Below are positions 5,114 through 5,253 of a DNA stretch of 5,253 nt, piece after piece. The stretch's first letter is position 1; every line of letters starts with the position of its first letter. The position numbers and the translations under genes were made by a program. Under the pieces are notes generated by a model, which saw only the letters and a program-made list of their open reading frames with translations, made no database searches and had not been told where the DNA came from. The stretch comes from Acidimicrobiaceae bacterium (GTDB lineage Bacteria; Actinomycetota; Acidimicrobiia; Acidimicrobiales; RAAP-2): contig PKZN01000040.1 of the NCBI GenBank assembly GCA_003133075.1, positions 8,908-14,160 of the forward strand. The letters are read 5' to 3'.

Positions 5114-5253
5114 ATGCGTCGACGGAGAATTCCCACTTTCTTGGTCCTACTCTTGGGCCTGCTCGTCGTCGCGTCGACCGTCTGGTCGATTGATTCCGAG
5201 GGACACAACGGCTCGTCGAAACACTCCTCGCATCCACGCGTACCGATTGGCGC
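5114..5253 (+). CDS. Start of an exported or membrane-anchored protein, 3' end cut off by window
   Basis: Forty-six codons are visible and open to the window edge. The N-terminus is a classic export signal: MRRRR followed by a hydrophobic run of about 16 residues (9-24, FLVLLLGLLVVASTVW), then a hydrophilic Ser/His-rich stretch (GHNGSSKHSSHPR at 30-42). There is no clean AxA cleavage site, so the segment may stay as an uncleaved anchor, with the low-complexity stretch as a linker to an extracytoplasmic domain beyond the window. There is no lipobox cysteine. The ATG is the only sensible start; the nearby upstream sequence has a -10-like box but no ribosome site. The function cannot be told from this fragment. 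Confidence 0.75.
   Translation, partial: MRRRRIPTFLVLLLGLLVVASTVWSIDSEGHNGSSKHSSHPRVPIG

Noticed and set aside
1..5253. Defence system, CRISPR array, transposase or phage module
   Set aside because: No repeat-spacer pattern, DDE motif, integrase signature or nuclease motif is visible on either strand.

Overview
The window is GC-rich, and the coding sequences favour G or C at third codon positions. It also uses GTG starts and has promoter-like sites with only a loosely conserved -10 box. Together with the look of the aldehyde dehydrogenase/SDR pair, this suggests an actinobacterium, possibly of the Acidimicrobiia type. That placement is inference: no marker gene is present. All confident genes are on the + strand.

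Region 1 (1-2087) is metabolic. The 3' nine-tenths of an NAD(P)-dependent aldehyde dehydrogenase runs in from the left edge and overlaps by one base the start of a complete short-chain dehydrogenase/reductase (SDR). The overlap is TAATG, with GGAGG seven bases before the ATG. Pairs like this sit next to a glutamine-synthetase-like gamma-glutamyl-amine ligase and a glutamine amidotransferase in mycobacteria (the Rv2860c-Rv2857c arrangement) and streptomycetes. I therefore infer a gamma-glutamylated polyamine or amino-alcohol catabolic operon whose upstream genes lie outside the window. The operon ends in a perfect 16-bp hairpin that contains the SDR stop codon in its loop.

Region 2 (2088-2602) has no convincing intact gene. 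It holds the C-terminal half of a glyoxalase/VOC-like protein on the + strand and a possible decayed reading frame on the - strand that ends facing the SDR. A 10-bp inverted repeat lies between the two. It reads as a scar of gene loss, followed by the upstream region of the next gene.

Region 3 (2603-5253) holds four consecutive, well-spaced + strand genes, mostly for exported or small beta-rich proteins. These are a 182-aa secreted protein with a likely disulfide, a 102-aa cytoplasmic beta-rich protein of a recognisable but unnamed family, a 359-aa secreted protein with four cysteines, and the start of a gene with an N-terminal signal or anchor segment that runs off the right edge. The gaps of about 150-235 bases contain promoter-like sites and small hairpins, so these look like separate transcription units rather than an operon. 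I cannot assign a biochemical function to any of the four.

I see no rRNA, tRNA, CRISPR array, insertion sequence, phage gene or defence system.
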